Of a stretch of 64,000 nucleotides of DNA, positions 20,766 to 31,429 are shown in pieces. Below the pieces are notes generated by a model. It had not been told where the DNA came from. It worked only from the letters and a program-made list of their open reading frames with translations, and made no database searches. Position 1 is the stretch's first letter, and every line of letters begins with the position of its first letter. Source of the stretch: Arion vulgaris (lineage: Eukaryota > Mollusca > Gastropoda > Stylommatophora > Arionidae); NCBI GenBank assembly GCA_020796225.1, contig CM036762.1, positions 13,690,414 through 13,754,413 of the forward strand. The letters are read 5' to 3'. The position numbers and the translations under genes were made by a program.

Positions 20766-23700
20766 AGAGAAATGTACAAAGAAATTAATATAATGACACG
20801 TGACTTCAGCCCATCAATACAAGTCATAAACGATAACAATGGCAAAATATTAACAGAAAAGAAAGATGTACTAGAAAGATGGCGTGAGTACTGCAGAAAC
20901 ATGTATGAAGACACATCTTCTTCTTCTTCTGCTAACATTCTTCACGGCCAATTTGATCATTCTTATTGTGATGTATAATTGGTCCACTGGCAAGAACGGA
21001 GTGATCTACGTCGGACGATTGTGCGCCCATGGTGACTAGGCCCGCCCGTCCGTTTTCAGCCAGCTTTTGATTTACTAGGGTGAGCTTTTCCTAGGTACGA
21101 TCCTTTCGGATCTACGCCTTTTCGATCAACTTTGCCGTATATTTGGGCTTTGTGATCTACGCCAAGACAGTGAGTTACGCTGCTTTACCCGTTCTGACTG
21201 AGAAATATTTCTCGGCTTGTCAGCTTGTCCTCGGACGGCGTCTTACTCGTATAAACACCGTGTAAAGTATCGGCCTTCGCCAATGTTCAGGACCCGGGCT
21301 TCCTGTTTGATCCGTACATTGTCGGCCTTGCTTTACCGTACATTTTGAGTTTGATCCGGGAAGGAACATTCTCAGCCTTTTCTAGACGCGTATCGGTACG
21401 TGGCAATTTGCAATTTACCTCGAAAGCACTGGCATGGGGCCGAGTACAAACAATGTAGAGGGTCGTTTCAGTGGGCACTATAAGCGTAACTGAGGATTTT
21501 GCGCTCGCCGCCATCACCCGCCCCAGTTATTCCGGGGATGTTAGTTACGACTGCAATCGAACCTTGCCCAGTTGCCCAATGGCTGGCAGTTCCGTTAGGC
21601 ACCACCAACCTCAGTTCTTCCGGGGATGTTAATTTTAATCGCACAGTACCTTGCACGGTTTTCCCAGGGCGGGTAGTTTCATTATGCACTAAACGCAACT
21701 TGTTCTTTTGCGCTCGGCAAACCTTGCCCAGTACATGTATCTGCACCAGGCTACCAATGCGGGGTCAGCTGCAATCTTCTCTCGCACCAACACGAGGGTA
21801 GACTTTCATTCGTTACGGTCCTGTCTTATTTATTCTTGCCGACGGGCTGGCAATGTTTGCCCCCTCCTCAGGGCTTCGAGCTTCGCCCTACGTGGACATA
21901 CGTTTGGTCACTGGATGCACCTCTCATCCATGTCTGAGACGTTTCGTTGCTGTTTCTTTGCGTTCAGGGACTTGGGCAATATCTTGTTGGACATCGGTCA
22001 GGAGAATTGTGCATTTTATTTGTATGTATCTTTATCGTATTTCCGTAATTGCACTGCTACCACTACCAGTAGTTTCCTCTCCCCGATCCCTGCCCCTCTT
22101 AGCCAGACCAGAACCAGAGTCTGTTTCCAGGGTCACCGCGTGGAGGTTAGGGGCAGGGTCTTGGTTAGCGCGCCCCTCGCTAACCCTGGCTCATGTTACC
22201 ACCATGACCTCATGAGCCTTTTGACCCCTGTATGAAGACACATCTAAAAATCCACATAAGATAATAACAGAAAGCAAAGAGACAGAACCAGAGCCCATGT
22301 TGGACGAAGTGCGCCTGGCCATCAAAAGTCTGAAGAGAGGGAAGTCACCAGGATGCGATGATCTACCAGCGGAATTGATTCAAGCAGGTGGGAAGGCCTG
22401 TGTTCGGGTATATCATAAATTGTGCACAAAGATATGGAATAGCTCCTCCTGGCCAAAGGAATGGAAAAGATCAGTATTTATACCTATTCCAAGAAGGAAA
22501 CATGAAACTATGCACAAACTACAGAACTATTGCCCTTATAAGTCAAGCCAGCAAAATCCTACTAAAAATCATAATGAAGAGGATGGAACAAAATTAGAAG
22601 ATGAAACACAAGCAGGTTTCAGAAGAGGTAAAGGCACCCGAGACCATATTTGTAGCATGAGACTCATTATCGAGAAATGCAGAGAATACAACATAGACCT
22701 GCATGCATGTTTCATAGACTACAGCAAGGCTTTCGACCATATAAAACACCAGAAAATGTGGAACATCATGAGTCATGCACTTTCCAACACACATAATACA
22801 ACTCATAGAATCTCTATACCACGAACAACAGGCAACCGTTAAAATAGAAGGTGAAATAGCTGAATGGTTCGAGATCCAAAGGGTACGACAGGGATGTATT
22901 TTGTCACCATACTTATTCAACATATATGCAGAGAACATCATGAGGAATGTAAAATACGATGCCAACTATGTGAATTACGAACCTCTCACTATAGGTGGCA
23001 AATGCATACCAGAGCTTAGATACGCAGACGATACAGTATTATTATCCACCAGCAAAGAAGGTTTAGAAAACCTAATCATGACGACCAAGAAACATAGTGA
23101 AGACCAACATCTATATTTGAATACACAAAAACAAAAATCATGTCAACTGACAAAGCAAAAGGCTCACCTAACATCCAAGTAAACAATGAAAAACTCCAAT
23201 GTGTAGAGAGCTACGAATATCTGGGCTCAATAATTAATAATAACGGTGACTGCTCCAAAGAGATCTCAAGAAGATTAGCAATAGCAATCTAGAAGTTAAA
23301 CACAATGAAGAACATGTGGCAAAGCACCTGCAAAATACTAAAATTAAAAATATTGAGAGCATGCATTTTCCCAGTGGCTACTTATGGTTGTGAATCATGG
23401 ACTATTACACAGAAATTAAAACGAAAATCCAGTCCTTCGAAACTAAATGCTACAGAAAGATCCTACGAATACCATGGACAGAAAAAGAAAGAACACTGAT
23501 GTCCTGAAAGAACTGAATGTTAAAGAGAATTGGCTGATAAATAACATACAGTACAGAAAAATTACATACTTTGGTTACATTAAGCGTCACGATGGCCTGG
23601 AAAGAACAATACTAGAGGGCAGGGTCACAGGACGCAGAAGCAGAGGCAGGCCAAGAAGAAGATGGCTACAAGATATTAAAGAAACCATGAACATGACCAT

Positions 23701-23788
23701 CGACGAAGTGGGCGAACTGGCAAGAGACAGAGTGAATTTCAGATGTGCTGCAAAGAGAGCAACATCCTATAAAGGATACGCACCTTGA
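20766..23788 (+). pseudogene. RTE LINE reverse transcriptase and C-terminal region, broken
   Basis: The frame before the insertion ends ERWREYCRNMYEDTS and resumes at 22247 with LDEVRLAIKSLKRGKSPG, ELIQAGG and WKRSVFIPI. Shifted frames then give NYRTIALIS, QAGFRRGKGTRDHI, FIDYSKAFD (RT motif A), VRQGCILSPYLFN (motif B) and LRYADDTVLL (catalytic YADD, near 23017-23046). The tail has PVATYGCESWT, then ITYFGYIKRHDGLERTILEG and GRPRRRWLQDIKE, as in RTE/BovB proteins. Several frameshifts (near 22500, 22770, 23130 and 23500) and at least one stop (near 23290) inactivate it. Family tails of this type end in TGATG repeats, seen here as TTGATG...GTGATG. Confidence 0.85.
20919..22230 (-). mobile_element. 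1.31-kb non-coding retroposon, copy B
   Basis: A perfect 15-bp TSD TATGAAGACACATCT lies at 20904-20918 and 22231-22245. The sequence is the reverse complement of 13081-14390 with few differences. The tail side begins TCTTCTTCTTCTGC (GAA repeats on the sense strand) and the head side ends TTGACCCCTG. It splits the RT frame of the surrounding LINE, and the flanking codons are continuous once it is removed. Confidence 0.95.
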
Positions 23789-23987
23789 TGTTGAAGTGAT
23801 GGTGCTGAATCCAAAGAAATCGAAGCAGAAAATACAGAAATCGCGTCTTACTGTGTAGTAGATGAAGGCAATGCTATAGAAGAATCATCATTACAAATAT
23901 TACCATTAAGAAACTCTTCACGATTTAGCCTCATTTTCCACAAAACAAACTGAAGTCGAATGTACAGCAAGTCCTCCCTATTTAGCC

Positions 23988-24101
23988 ACATCATCTTCAA
24001 GCCAAAGAGAGGCATAAAGCACAGCACATGCTTCCAATGTAGCAACATCATCTTCAAGCCAAAGAGAGGCATAAAGCACAGCACATGCTTCCAATGTAGC
24101 A
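23988..24101. repeat. 57-bp tandem duplication inside hAT copy 1
   Basis: Two adjacent 57-bp units begin ACATCATCTTCAAGCC at 23988 and 24045. The copy at 35190-37925 has a single unit. The length is a multiple of three, so a minus-strand frame through it shows a 19-residue repeat that is not coding. Confidence 0.8.
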
Positions 24102-24151
24102 ACATCTTCTATAAGCCAAAAAACAAAAACGAAAGTGAAATGTAAAATGTT

Positions 24152-25110
24152 TTGGATGACATCTCAAATAACATGGATCAAAAGGTAGAGTGTCGTAATC
24201 AGGAGTATGGACCAGTTTTGGAGATGAGTAAGTTGGAAACGGGAATAATGAATATTTTATGGAATGGAATTCTAGAACGCTTGCAAGCGTCTATCGCTTC
24301 ATTACAGTCACCTGATCAAGACCTTAACACGGGATATGCCCTTTATGAATCGTTACACGGGTTCGTTCAAGAAATGCGGCCTACATTTTCAGATATTGAG
24401 GCCAAAGCCAAAATCCTGACTGACTGTCAAGAATACCAGCAACAAACTTCAAAGACGACAAGAAATACTAAGTACGACTATTTCAGCGGCTCTACTACGC
24501 TCGATGAAGTTGTAGCAAATCAAACACTCAAACCAAAATTTGAAAGTCAGGTGTTTGTTGTCATAATTGATAATGTACTGTCTGCCTTAGCTAAACGCAT
24601 GGGAGCATACCATAGAGTGACTGGCGTATTTGGAATACTTCAGCAGTTAAAATCTCTTACAGCAGAAGAGATCTTGAAAAGAACTCCAAATATTGTCAGC
24701 TCTTACCAAGAGGATTTGGAAGAAAGTCTAGGCGACGAACTTGTGCTGAACTTCTTAAAACTAATGTAGCTGCTGCTATTAACAACGACAAGCATGAGGC
24801 TCTTGAACTGCAATTTTATAAACTTATAATGGAAAATTCATTAGTGTCGTGTTTCCCAACTGTTGGAATAGTCTTACAAATTTACTAGTTTTTAATGATT
24901 ATTAACTCAGGCGGGAACGTTCTTTTCAACATTAAAGCGTATAAAAAGTGAGTTAAGGAACATGATGGGACAAGATCGTCTAAATAACCTCACCTTAATG
25001 AACATTGAATGTAATTTACTTAGAGAAAATTTAATTTGTCTAGTATTATCTCTAAATTTGTTCACATTAAAACGAGACAAGTTTGTTTGTAAAAGTTGTG
25101 TTTTATTATT
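24152..25110 (+). pseudogene. hAT (ZMYM1-like) transposase C-terminal half
   Basis: The frame 24152-24769 encodes 205 residues matching the middle of ZMYM1-like hAT transposases (NTKYDYFSGSTTLDEVV, FVVIIDNVLSALAKRM, AEEILKRTPNIVSSYQEDLE). After a frameshift the dimerisation region follows near 24920-25110: FSTLKRIKSELRNMMGQDR, then NNLTLMNIE. The paralogues at 35190 and 49150 retain GERSF just before FSTLKRIKS. The catalytic core is largely lost in the internal deletion. It would have acted as a nuclear cut-and-paste transposase. Confidence 0.8.
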
Positions 25111-25229
25111 TATTATCATACAAAACCTAGGGCCCCGCGCTAATATTTGCTACAGGCCCCGCGCTGGCCTAATCCGGCACTGACTGTGACGGGCCCGGCA
25201 AGCCGGCAGGGCGTAAATTGCTAAATTAA

Positions 25230-25620
25230 TTCTTTTGAAAGTTCACCACGTGTGAAATGAAATGCTTGAGGAAGGCAGTGGGAGTCACCAGGAAAGACAG
25301 ACTACGAAATGAGGACATCAGAAACAGAGTGGACATGACCATGCATCGAATACATCGAAAAACAACAGATGCAGTGGTTTGGACATTTAATGAGAATGAA
25401 ATACAACCAACCACCAATAACAGCTTACAATAAAAAGAGAACGGGTACTAGAGCTAAGGGAAGACCAAGAAAAGATGGATAGATAATATCAAGACCACAC
25501 TACATAAACATGGATACAACACAACAAGGGCGACTCATCTAGCCCTAGAAAGGAAAATTAAAGCTCCCATTCCTACGCTTAACGGCAAGAGTGGACAGCC
25601 AACTACATCTTCCACCTGGG
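25230..25620 (+). mobile_element. LINE C-terminal fragment
   Basis: Translations give MKCLRKAVGVTRKDRLRNED, then QQMQWFGHLMRMKYNQPP and GTRAKGRPRK in shifted frames. These are the DNA-binding-like tail motifs of CFDP2/RTE-type LINEs. Related fragments lie at 45105-45240 (plus), 45300-45660 (minus) and 45690-46040 (plus). Confidence 0.7.
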
Positions 25621-25706
25621 AATAGACAATAGACAATAGATAGACACTTATGGATTCTGTTAATTCTGTGTCACCTTATGCAAACATTCTATTCATGTAC
25701 ATTACA

Positions 25707-25957
25707 CGTCCGAGTGGTTACTTGGGTCAAATTTGTGGTGTAAAGAATAGAACCACTGTTACCTGCCACGCATGTCGTAAGAGGCGATTAAGGAGGTTTG
25801 GCTGAAATAGGATGCACATGTCCTAAACATATATAAGTCTATGCGTTTAGGGCCTACCAAACCAATGTGCAACGTATACACGTTCTTGGCAAAGATCAAA
25901 CATAACACAAAGAGTGATTAAAATTGGTCGTAAAGAACGAACGCAAAGAAGAAGAAG
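25707..25957 (+). mobile_element. 251-bp SINE-like retroposon with LINE-like head and GAA tail, copy B
   Basis: A perfect 12-bp TSD ATGTACATTACA lies at 25695-25706 and 25958-25969. The head (CGAGTGGTTACTTGGG, GTAAAGAATAGAACCACTG, CATGTCGTAAGAGGCGA) matches the 5' end of the full-length LINE at 51123-54253, and the tail is GCAAAGAAGAAGAAG. No tRNA-like A and B boxes are evident. It resembles a non-autonomous derivative of that LINE. Confidence 0.9.
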
Positions 25958-25969
25958 ATGTACATTACA

Positions 25970-26584
25970 GAAAAACTAGCAATTTGGCACATGTGATGTA
26001 AATGGTAATACCTCAGTTACCCAACCGCCCCAATTTCAGGTTCTATAAATAGACCGGTCACTGACACCAAATGACTGTAATATCAATAAATCAAAGGCTG
26101 GACCGCATAATAATAGAGAGAAAGAATGGCGTATAATAACAAATAGCGTCGAGTACCTCGCGCTATGAAATTGCCACAACCCTATCTAGATCACATCCTA
26201 CGTCACGACGCAACAAAGTGAGACGTTTAACAGTTTGTGTGACTCCCTGGTAAACGCCTCCTTGAAAGTGTGAAAGAAGAAGAGGAAAAGGTGGGCAAAA
26301 AATAGAAACGATATAAAGAATCAGTACAAGAACAGCTCGTGAAATGGCTATAGAAAGGTCACCTGAATCACAAGTCACTGTCTCTCCACACTAAACATAA
26401 TTGACTATGAAAATACTAACAATAACAAATTAGCATAAGTTTCTGCTTAAATAGCAATGTATTTAATTCTCAATCATGAGTCCCCATGAACTCTTATCAT
26501 AGAAGGGAAATTCAATGTCGTAATACAATACATCACGACTTCCAAATCCTGCACCACGTAAACAAAAGAAATGTCTGAATTATA
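25970..26584. other. No recognised gene; possible TATA element
   Basis: TATAAATAG occurs near 26043 followed by ACCGGTCACTG. No frame downstream supports a gene, so I do not call a promoter. The rest holds nothing I recognise. Confidence 0.35.
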
Positions 26585-28690
26585 TATTAATTAGTTAGTT
26601 AGTCTTTCCTCTTGGGCCTGTGGGCGGCATAGGGCAGAGGTCATAGCTCTCCATGTCTCGCGGTTCGTTGCTATTTGTTTTAAGTCTTTAATGTTTACTA
26701 GGCCCATCGTTGAGCCTTCTCTGGTGATGGTTCTACGCAGAGTCTCTCTTGGTCTTCCTCGTTTTCTTTTTCCTCTGGTGTCCATATGAGGGATTGGTAG
26801 GGAGTCTTCTCTCATCCATTCTAAGTGTGTGGCTCGATGTAGTTCTAGCGCGCTTTCTTATAAAATTTGATACATTTTCTTGCTTGGTCTCTTGTCTTAT
26901 TTGTGTATTGGATCTGAAATCTGACCAATTGAGGTTCAGTATTCTTCTAAGACATTTATTCTCAAAGTTATCTAATTTTCTTTCTAGAGCTTTGTTGCTT
27001 TCCAACTCTCGCATCCATAAGTTAATACTGGAATCACACAAGAGTTAAAGATCTTTAATTTTAAGTGCTTGCTGAGTGAATTGACTTCCATATATTTGAC
27101 AATTTGTTAAAAGCACTTGATGCCAATGCGATTCTGTGTGGAATTTCTGGCGCTGTATCCCCGTAGATGACATCATACTCCCTAGGTATGTAAAACTTTT
27201 GACTTTTTCAAGAGTGTAGTTTTTAGTTGAATATTTTCTGGACTGCTGGTAAGGTCAACAATTTTTGTTTTTGTGGTGTTTATTTGGAGACCAATTTGTC
27301 CTGAGATATTTTGGAGAAGGTTTGTTTTCATTTGAATATCTTGATGTGATGAACTCAAAAGGGCTATATCGTCGGCAAAATCAAGGTCTTCTAAAATTTT
27401 ATCAACCCACTTGATGCCCATATTTGCGTTATTGGTGCATTTTCGCATGACCCAGTCAATTGCTATTCCAAAGAGCATTGGCGATAAGACGCAGCCTTGT
27501 TTCACTCCTGTTTCCACTGGGAACCAGTCAGAGTTACCGAAATCTGTTCTTACACTGCAGCGCGATTCACTGTAGAAGGATTTTATGATGTTGATGAATT
27601 TAGTAGGGAAACCATAGTTTTGAGTAGTTTCCAAAGCGTAGGACGGTGAATACTGTCAAACGCTTTCTGAAAATCAACAAAGTTGATGATTAAATTCGAT
27701 TGAAATTCTACGAACTCTTCAATGATTACTCTTAGTGTGAAGATGTGATCTATGCATGCTCGTTTTGGTCTAAACCCTGCTTGTTCTTCTCTTAGCCTTT
27801 CATCTATAGACTTTTCAGTCTCTCGAGTAACATGCTACAAAAAAATTTTCCTGGCACTGACAGTAGGGTGATCCCACGCCAGTTATTACAATCAGACAAA
27901 TCTCCTTTTTTAGATAATTTGAAAATAATACCATCTTTCCACTGTTGTGGTGGGGATTCATTTTGCCAGATTTCATTTATAAGTTGGAGTATATGTTGTA
28001 AGTTGTTATCATCTGCTGCTTTGAGCATTTCTCCAGAGATGTTATCATCACCAACCGCTTTGTTGTTTCTCAATTTTTAATGGCAGATTTCAACTCTTCC
28101 AGTGTGAATGGCTCGGAGGAAGCTTCTAGTGTGGGCATGGTGATTTCTTCATCTAGGTTGGGAACAATCTCTGGTTGCGGTCTATTTAGTATTTATTTAA
28201 AATGTTCTGCCCATCGTTGTTTTTGTTGTTCTTCTGACAGCAGTATCCTACCTTGATTGTCTTTGATGGGTTTATTTGGTGTAGGAGTATGTTTGCATAG
28301 TTGCTTCATAATGTGGAATACGGTCTTGTTGTTCCCAGTTTTTGCAGCTGTTTCCGCATCGGTGGCTAGATTGTGAATAAAGTTTTGTTTATCTTTTCGT
28401 GTTCTTGACTTCACCTCTTTATCTAACATGGTGTATTTTTGTTTCTTGGTATCGTATGCAAGCTTGTCTTTCGTGGATAGAAGAGTTAGTTTTGCTTGTT
28501 TCCTTTCTTGAATTTTTGTCCAGGTGTTATCGCTTAGCCACTTTTTCTTCTGTCTTTGGACATACCCTACTGTGTTTTTGCAGCATTTATCAGCGTGTTT
28601 TTGAGAAAGTCCCAATTTTCTTCTATGTTGTTCTTTGTGTTCACATTTACCGTTTTGTTTTCTTTGTTCGTGTAGGTTATATATTAATAC
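26585..28690 (-). mobile_element. CFDP2/RTE-type LINE, 5'-truncated
   Basis: Minus-strand coding runs from just upstream of RT to the C-terminus and ends in a TAGT/ACTAA-type repeat near 26585-26600. Order of motifs matches the full-length LINE at 51123-54253, but the sequences are clearly different subfamilies. Confidence 0.8.
26591..28615 (-). pseudogene. LINE reverse transcriptase and C-terminal region, broken
   Basis: Reading 5' to 3' on the minus strand: 28615-28193 has RQKKKWLSDNTWTKIQERKQ, HIMKQLC and EEQQKQRWAEHFK. 28073-27804 has MRNNKAVGDDNISGEMLKAA and CNNWRGITLLS. The DF-KAFD region (about 27650-27690) is out of frame. 27634-27182 has GVKQGCVLSPMLFG and LDFADDIALLSS, the catalytic motif. 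27041-26733 and 26815-26591 have the tail (ENKCLRRILNLNW, KRGRPRETLRRTI, TNRETWRAMTSALC). Stops and frameshifts separate the pieces. The endonuclease domain is absent, so the copy is 5'-truncated and inactive. Confidence 0.85.
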
Positions 28691-28724
28691 TGTACTCTAA
28701 TTTGATGACATAAAACAATATACT

Positions 28725-29345
28725 AATTCTGGTTATTGGTTATTGGTTACTAAACTGACGTCATTGCATTCCGGGCAGACCCATGGTACTCAGTCTCCCC
28801 AACAGATATCGAAGAGTATGCATACTGATGGTTCCCGTGGCGCGCTGATTAAACACATCTCTCACTCTGCCTTTCAAGCACCCAGTTCGACGTGCACAAC
28901 GGGTAACTCCTAACTGCCTAAATCGCTTGATCGATTCAATATCGATTTTAGTGTCCTCATCCAACAGACAGTCGCGAAGAGACCGAAGAACATCCCCTTA
29001 TCCATCTTCAACTCCCCAACAATCGATGCTGTTGATGCAAGCCTGTCCGCTCTCTCATTACCGTAAACAACCGCATGCCCAGGGCAGTATATCCACGTAG
29101 CCCAGGGCAGTATATCCTCGTAAGCCTCTGGAGGTTAGAAACTTATATAGACTACATCCACTCATACCGAAACCTGCCCTTCTGGATCTTGTGAAGCATC
29201 GACTGAGAGTCAGATACAACAACGGCCCCAGTAAATGAAGTCCCAGATAGTCAAAGGAGGGCAGCTGTAACGGCTTCAACCTCCATCCTCATACTAGAAG
29301 TAGTTGTCCTGTATGCCCCACTTCGCTCTGTAATAATCCTACCAT
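28725..29345 (-). mobile_element. RNase H-bearing LINE, 3' part, copy B
   Basis: On the minus strand, RNase H motifs appear in order: SMRMEVEAVTAALL (catalytic Glu region), GAVVVSDSQSMLHKIQKG (DSQ/S motif), then YCPG and a degraded NERAD-like segment. The frame at 28964-28761 (MDEDTKIDIESIKRF, RTGCLKGRVRDVFNQRATGT, YLLGRLSTMGLPGMQ) is the C-terminus. The 3' tail repeats AACCAAT (28731-28750). Related 3' ends lie at 6150-6310 and 31175-31350, and a related RNase H copy at 43300-43900. The clade (I/LOA-like) is inferred from the presence of RNase H. Confidence 0.7.
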
Positions 29346-29724
29346 GCGTTCATTAGTGAGTAACATGTACAGGTCACATATAAATATAAAGAACTTCAGT
29401 TTCATTACCTGAATTTCTTGGAAATAGATTACAACAACTTTCTACAGTCCCTTCAGGTGAAGAAAAAAGAGAACTGGTCAGCCCAACCACATCTAGTTTT
29501 GCTTCTCTAGGTCGATAAGTGAGAACTGCGGCCAGGTCACTTTTGGTTTCTGGATTTTCTGATATGTACTGTAGTAATAATAGTCTTGTCCCAAAATTGT
29601 CTTAATTCTAATGGCTGGATTATTCTTCTGACGTTATGAAAGTCACCCGCTGGAAATTGTTACTATAAAGTTCTAGATACAGGGACAGGCAAGGCTCTGT
29701 TCCTTTTAGGGGGATACTCTTGAA
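29346..29724. other. No recognised feature
   Basis: A/T-rich sequence without recognisable frames or repeats. Confidence 0.4.
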
Positions 29725-30085
29725 TCAATTAATCAAATGCCGTGCCTGCCGGCGTAGGCGATCATGTATCTTTACATCTCTCTTCGCTTGGTGCATGTAA
29801 TCAGTTCTGACGTCGATATTTTGTCGAACCATGATGTCAGGCCATCCAACAACTTCTCCCTCTGTTTTCCACGATCTCTCATTCCCTGAATTTTACCTGT
29901 AGTCACCAAATGTTCTAAACCTTTCTACGCATTATATGCCCAAAGAACCTTGATTGTCGGATTCTTATTCTTTGATAAGGTTTCTTTGTGTGCAGGCCTG
30001 ATTTAAAACCTCCACATTTGTTTTCTTTGCTGTCCATGGAATTTTCAGCATTCTTCTGTAAAACCACATCTCTGTGGCTTCCAAT
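29725..30085 (-). mobile_element. LINE C-terminal fragment (LEHLVTTGKI family), copy A
   Basis: The minus-strand translation contains KGLEHLVTTGKIQG, QREKLLDGLTSW, then STSELI and MIAYAGRHG. This tail is typical of a LINE group with an RTE-like C-terminus. The 3' end bears TTGATTAATTGATTCA. A second copy lies at 47765-48165 with the same order. The fragment is interrupted at its upstream side by the SINE at 30086-30295. Confidence 0.7.
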
Positions 30086-30295
30086 TATTTTTATTTTTTC
30101 CGATCAAGAAGCACTTGAGCTTTCAGCTCTTCGGCTCGGTGCCATGAACATCGTAACCCTTCGGTTCGGTGCCACGAACACCGTGAATCTGGGGAACCTA
30201 TGGCTTTTCTGCCAGCCCGCGGAATTGAACCCGCACCCACAGAGAGCTAGTCACCCGCAGTTCAACGCGCTACGAACACGCTGGGCAGGCGGGCG
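30086..30295 (-). mobile_element. tRNA-derived SINE, copy A
   Basis: A perfect 10-bp TSD GGCTTCCAAT lies at 30076-30085 and 30296-30305. On the minus strand the head has TAGCGCGTTGAAC (box A-like) and GGGTTCAATTCC (box B), about 35 bp apart as in a pol III promoter. A body with GGTTCCCC, CGGTGTTCGTGGCACCGAA and GGCACCGAGCCGAAGAGC follows, then an A-rich tail. It is inserted in a LINE relic. Copies B and C are at 32483-32705 and 60783-60982. Confidence 0.9.
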
Positions 30296-30305
30296 GGCTT
30301 CCAAT

Positions 30306-31165
30306 GATAAGAACTCTTGAATGCTGAGAACAATTCCCGGTAATGGGAATATGCTGCTGGCTGCTCAGTCTGGTCCCGTCTGTAATTTCTTGTCGAGTTG
30401 ATTCTTCTCTACAAGTCAGTCCCGTCTGGGCTGGAACAAAACACAGGTCCAGAACTTGGACCGTACTAGGTGGAATAATTTCAGTGGTAAGATTACTGCT
30501 GTCAATCCCAACTCTTAAATTTCTCTGGTTCTTGTGGAAATGTTTCTTCCGTATCATCTATGATACTTTGGCTCTTGGATACGTAGTCTAAGGTCAACAA
30601 CGTTGAACCTCATCTCTCATAGTTCATCTCCTTATTTGACGATTTCTTTCACACTTCACATTAATTATCAGTTGAGTTCTTAACGCTTCAATATTGTACA
30701 GCTCAATTCGTTGAGGTATATGCAACTAGGCATTTCATTCATCAAAGCTAGTTCTCTCTTGGTTTTCTCTTGTCACCTGGTAAAATTACCTTATTATAAT
30801 ATAGATGGAAAAATGTTCCTCTTAACTACTCTAAAATACATATCACAATGTCGTTACTTTTCCTTAATATTCAATAACTGAGTTATTTATCAATACCAGT
30901 CAATAAACTCGTCTGCTTATTTCTCTTATGGATCAAATCCGCGAACACAATTCAAAATTGACTGATCTAATTCCACACATCTTCTCGCTTCCATGTCTTG
31001 GCTTGAACTCTCTGATGATGGCGATCTCTTGGTCTTCTGCTGCCCTACAAGTGGGTCTGTGCAAAAAAGAACTTGGTTGGATTGACCTTTACTTTTCTAT
31101 CTGGAGTATAGTTCACCATTTGACCATCAGTTCCGTCCTCTGATCCTGCATAACCCTGTTACAGC
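30306..31165. other. Unassigned, probably old LINE sequence
   Basis: Frames on both strands at 30270-30591 are short and show no motif I recognise. The first part may continue the LINE fragment interrupted by the SINE. Nothing else can be supported. Confidence 0.35.
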
Positions 31166-31174
31166 CGTTGCACA

Positions 31175-31350
31175 AGTCGAACTGGATGCCTGAGAGGCAG
31201 AGTGAGAGGTGTGTTTAATCAGCGCGCCACGGGAACCATCAGTATGCATACTCTTCGATATATGTTGATGGAGACTGAGCACCTATGGGTCTACCCGGAG
31301 TGCAATGAGGTCAGTTTAGTAACCAAATAACCAAATAACCAATATTTTAA
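31175..31350 (+). mobile_element. 3' end of the RNase H-bearing LINE, copy C
   Basis: It starts near GATGCCTGAGAGGCAGAG and ends with three AACCAAATA-type repeats at 31322-31341. Translation gives the same GRVRDVFNQ-like C-terminus as copy B, on the opposite strand. It is a strongly 5'-truncated insertion. Confidence 0.8.
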
Positions 31351-31429
31351 ATATCCGAACGCATTCTTTTTCTTCTTGTTCGAACGCTCCATATCGAACA
31401 CTTGTTAACCAGTCTGTGTGATTTATATG

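Larger units (their letters stand above)
20719..23795 (+). mobile_element. RTE-type LINE, 5'-truncated, inserted in hAT copy 1
   Basis: hAT sequence breaks at 20718 and resumes at about 23796-23802. GTGATG is present at 20713-20718 and 23796-23801 and probably is a short TSD. The insert carries RT and C-terminal LINE sequence and is itself interrupted by the 1.31-kb retroposon at 20919-22230. The 5' truncation falls just before RT. Confidence 0.85.
20562..25182 (+). mobile_element. hAT transposon copy 1 (ZMYM1-like), containing an RTE insertion
   Basis: It begins CAGCGCCGGATTAACC and ends GGCCTAATCCGGCACTG, which are imperfect TIRs. A perfect 8-bp TSD ACTGTGAC lies at 20554-20561 and 25183-25190, the TSD length expected for hAT. 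Only 20562-20718 and about 23796-25182 are hAT sequence; the rest is an inserted LINE. Compared with the fuller copy at 35190-37925, about 1.26 kb of transposase is deleted at around 24145. A 57-bp unit is tandemly duplicated at 23988-24101. Confidence 0.95.

Noticed and set aside
30270..30591. Frames of 82-95 codons on both strands
   Set aside because: No recognised motif, overlap with each other, and lie between a SINE and LINE debris.
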